Below are positions 6,978 to 7,572 of a DNA stretch of 7,572 nucleotides, piece after piece. The stretch comes from Candidatus Aminicenantota bacterium. GTDB lineage: Bacteria > Acidobacteriota > Aminicenantia > UBA2199. A program made the position numbers and the translations under genes. The stretch spans positions 4,578,059-4,585,630 of the forward strand of contig CP070627.1 in NCBI GenBank assembly GCA_020355945.1, given 5' to 3'. Position 1 is the stretch's first letter. Every line of letters begins with the position of its first letter. The notes beneath the pieces were generated by a model, which was given only the letters and a program-made list of their open reading frames with translations, was not told where the DNA came from and did not search any database.

Positions 6978-7429
6978 TCATTTTTATTCACATTGGTATT
7001 CATGTATGCCTTAAGCTCTGCAAACCATGAAGGGTTCTTTTCCCGTGCCGTTTCCAATATCCGAGTCAACCGGCTGATCTTGCTAAAGGTCTCATCGCTG
7101 ATGCAGTGCTCCATCTTACATGCATCCCTCTCAGCAATCTCTTCATCTACATTAAGGAATTCATTTAAGAACCTCAATAATACAGTGTGTTTTTCATAAA
7201 TTGCAGCGGCCTTTTTTTCTCCTTCCGGGGTCAAATCAATATATCCATAATGTTCATGTTCCACCAGTCCTCTCTCCTCCAACTTTTTCAACGCACCAAT
7301 CACAGAAGCGGTTTTTACATCCAGCATTTTGATCAGGTCTTTCACACGAACGATCTTCTTGTTTTGAGCCACTACATAAATGGCTTCCAGGTAATCTTCC
7401 AAACTTGGACTCAGCTTCTTTTTCACCAT
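6974..7429 (-). CDS. DtxR/MntR-family metal-dependent transcriptional repressor
   Basis: A 151-residue two-domain regulator of Fe or Mn homeostasis, without the C-terminal SH3/FeoA-like domain of full-length DtxR. Residues 7-70 form the winged helix (SLEDYLEAIY at 9-18, recognition-helix region DVKTASVIGALKKLEERGLVE at 37-57, wing YGYIDLTPEG at 61-70). Residues 71-130 form the dimerisation domain. The visible metal ligands are Asp12, Glu15, His81, Cys104, Glu107 and His108. The Asp and Glu near the start are as in MntR, while Cys104-x2-Glu-His is as in DtxR/IdeR (Cys102, Glu105, His106), so the Fe versus Mn choice cannot be read off. AGGAGG (7440-7435), 5 bases before the ATG, supports the start. 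It stands alone on the minus strand with its own promoter, and no metal transporter gene is visible in the window. Confidence 0.9.
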   Translation of the reverse strand: MVKKKLSPSLEDYLEAIYVVAQNKKIVRVKDLIKMLDVKTASVIGALKKLEERGLVEHEHYGYIDLTPEGEKKAAAIYEKHTVLLRFLNEFLNVDEEIAERDACKMEHCISDETFSKISRLTRILETAREKNPSWFAELKAYMNTNVNKND

Positions 7430-7447
7430 AACAGCCTCCTGAATTTT

Positions 7448-7474
7448 GTTAATCCTATATTATATAGATATAAC
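7448..7474. promoter_or_regulatory. 27-bp dyad, candidate operator of the DtxR-like gene
   Basis: GTTA-N3-CTATAT-T-ATATAG-N3-TAAC is symmetric around base 7461, with 10 of 13 arm positions matching. It covers the whole -10 hexamer and the likely start site, so a bound dimer would block the promoter. It does not closely match the classic DtxR box or the MntR box, so the identity of the binder is inferred from position only. Its A+T richness means some symmetry could be chance. Confidence 0.5.
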
Positions 7475-7487
7475 TACTTTTTGTCAA
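7459..7487 (-). promoter_or_regulatory. Perfect-consensus promoter of the DtxR-like gene
   Basis: On the minus strand TTGACA (7487-7482), exactly 17 bases, then TATAAT (7464-7459). Both hexamers are perfect. The start should fall near 7452, giving a leader of about 23 bases that contains AGGAGG. Such strength suits a gene that is held down by a repressor. Confidence 0.85.
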
Positions 7488-7517
7488 CAGGTCCGCATCC
7501 GCCTAAAGCCAATTTTT

Positions 7518-7572
7518 TGCCTTCGGCGACCAGGGGGGGGCGCTTTTTGAAAAAACTGCCCCCCCTAAACCC
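7518..7572 (+). repeat. GC-rich palindromic interspersed repeat, copy 2 (cut by window edge)
   Basis: The head TGCCTTCGGCGACCAG (7518-7533) differs from copy 1 at two of 16 bases. Then come eight G (7533-7540), the identical centre CGCTTTTTGAAAAAACTG (7541-7558), seven C and TAAACCC. Copy 1 has six G and six C with the same centre, so the runs vary in length while the centre is fixed. Same orientation as copy 1. It lies upstream of the DtxR-like promoter with no gene visible around it, and the element continues beyond the window. Confidence 0.8.

Noticed and set aside
6993..7199. Plus-strand 68-codon frame inside the DtxR-like gene
   Set aside because: It is opposite a clearly recognisable regulator with a strong promoter and ribosome site, and its translation has no family features.

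Overview
The window holds five protein genes from what looks like the chromosome of a free-living bacterium of moderate G+C content. It shows no phage, plasmid, CRISPR or transposase signature. A two-subunit coenzyme-B12 methylmalonyl-CoA mutase, a PilZ c-di-GMP receptor and a DtxR-type regulator with an Asp/Cys/Glu/His metal site suggest an anaerobe or facultative anaerobe that makes or uses propionate. Desulfobacterota or an anaerobic Firmicutes-like lineage would fit, but the sequence alone does not settle the phylum.

Layout, left to right. (1) Bases 1-645 are the 3' part of a D-threonine aldolase/D-serine dehydratase-type PLP enzyme. Its last nine codons and stop are supplied by a GC-rich palindromic repeat (615-690). 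(2) A sigmaA/sigma70-like promoter (721-749) drives mutA-mutB (798-5184), the small and large subunits of methylmalonyl-CoA mutase. The genes are 4 bases apart, and a weak terminator-like hairpin follows. (3) The 190-base gap after mutB carries a collapsed, inverted relic of the same repeat and then a good promoter (5291-5319). That promoter serves a four-domain S1 RNA-binding protein (5375-6622) and a PilZ protein (6633-6977). (4) A convergent DtxR/MntR-family regulator (7429-6974, minus) shares its stop-codon bases with the PilZ gene. Its promoter is a perfect TTGACA-17-TATAAT with a 27-bp dyad over the -10. (5) A second palindromic repeat, in the same orientation as the first, runs into the right edge (7518-7572).

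How the genes work together. MutA and MutB form one enzyme: MutB has all the catalytic and B12-binding residues, MutA is the non-catalytic partner. The S1 and PilZ genes form a separate short transcription unit, probably linking RNA binding or translation with c-di-GMP sensing, although a functional link is only inferred from adjacency. The DtxR-like gene is its own unit, with a sequence basis for possible autoregulation.

I found no clearly new biological system. The most interesting material is the repeat family: two copies plus a deletion relic, one of which has rewritten the C-terminus of a gene. Next is the dyad over the dtxR-like promoter.
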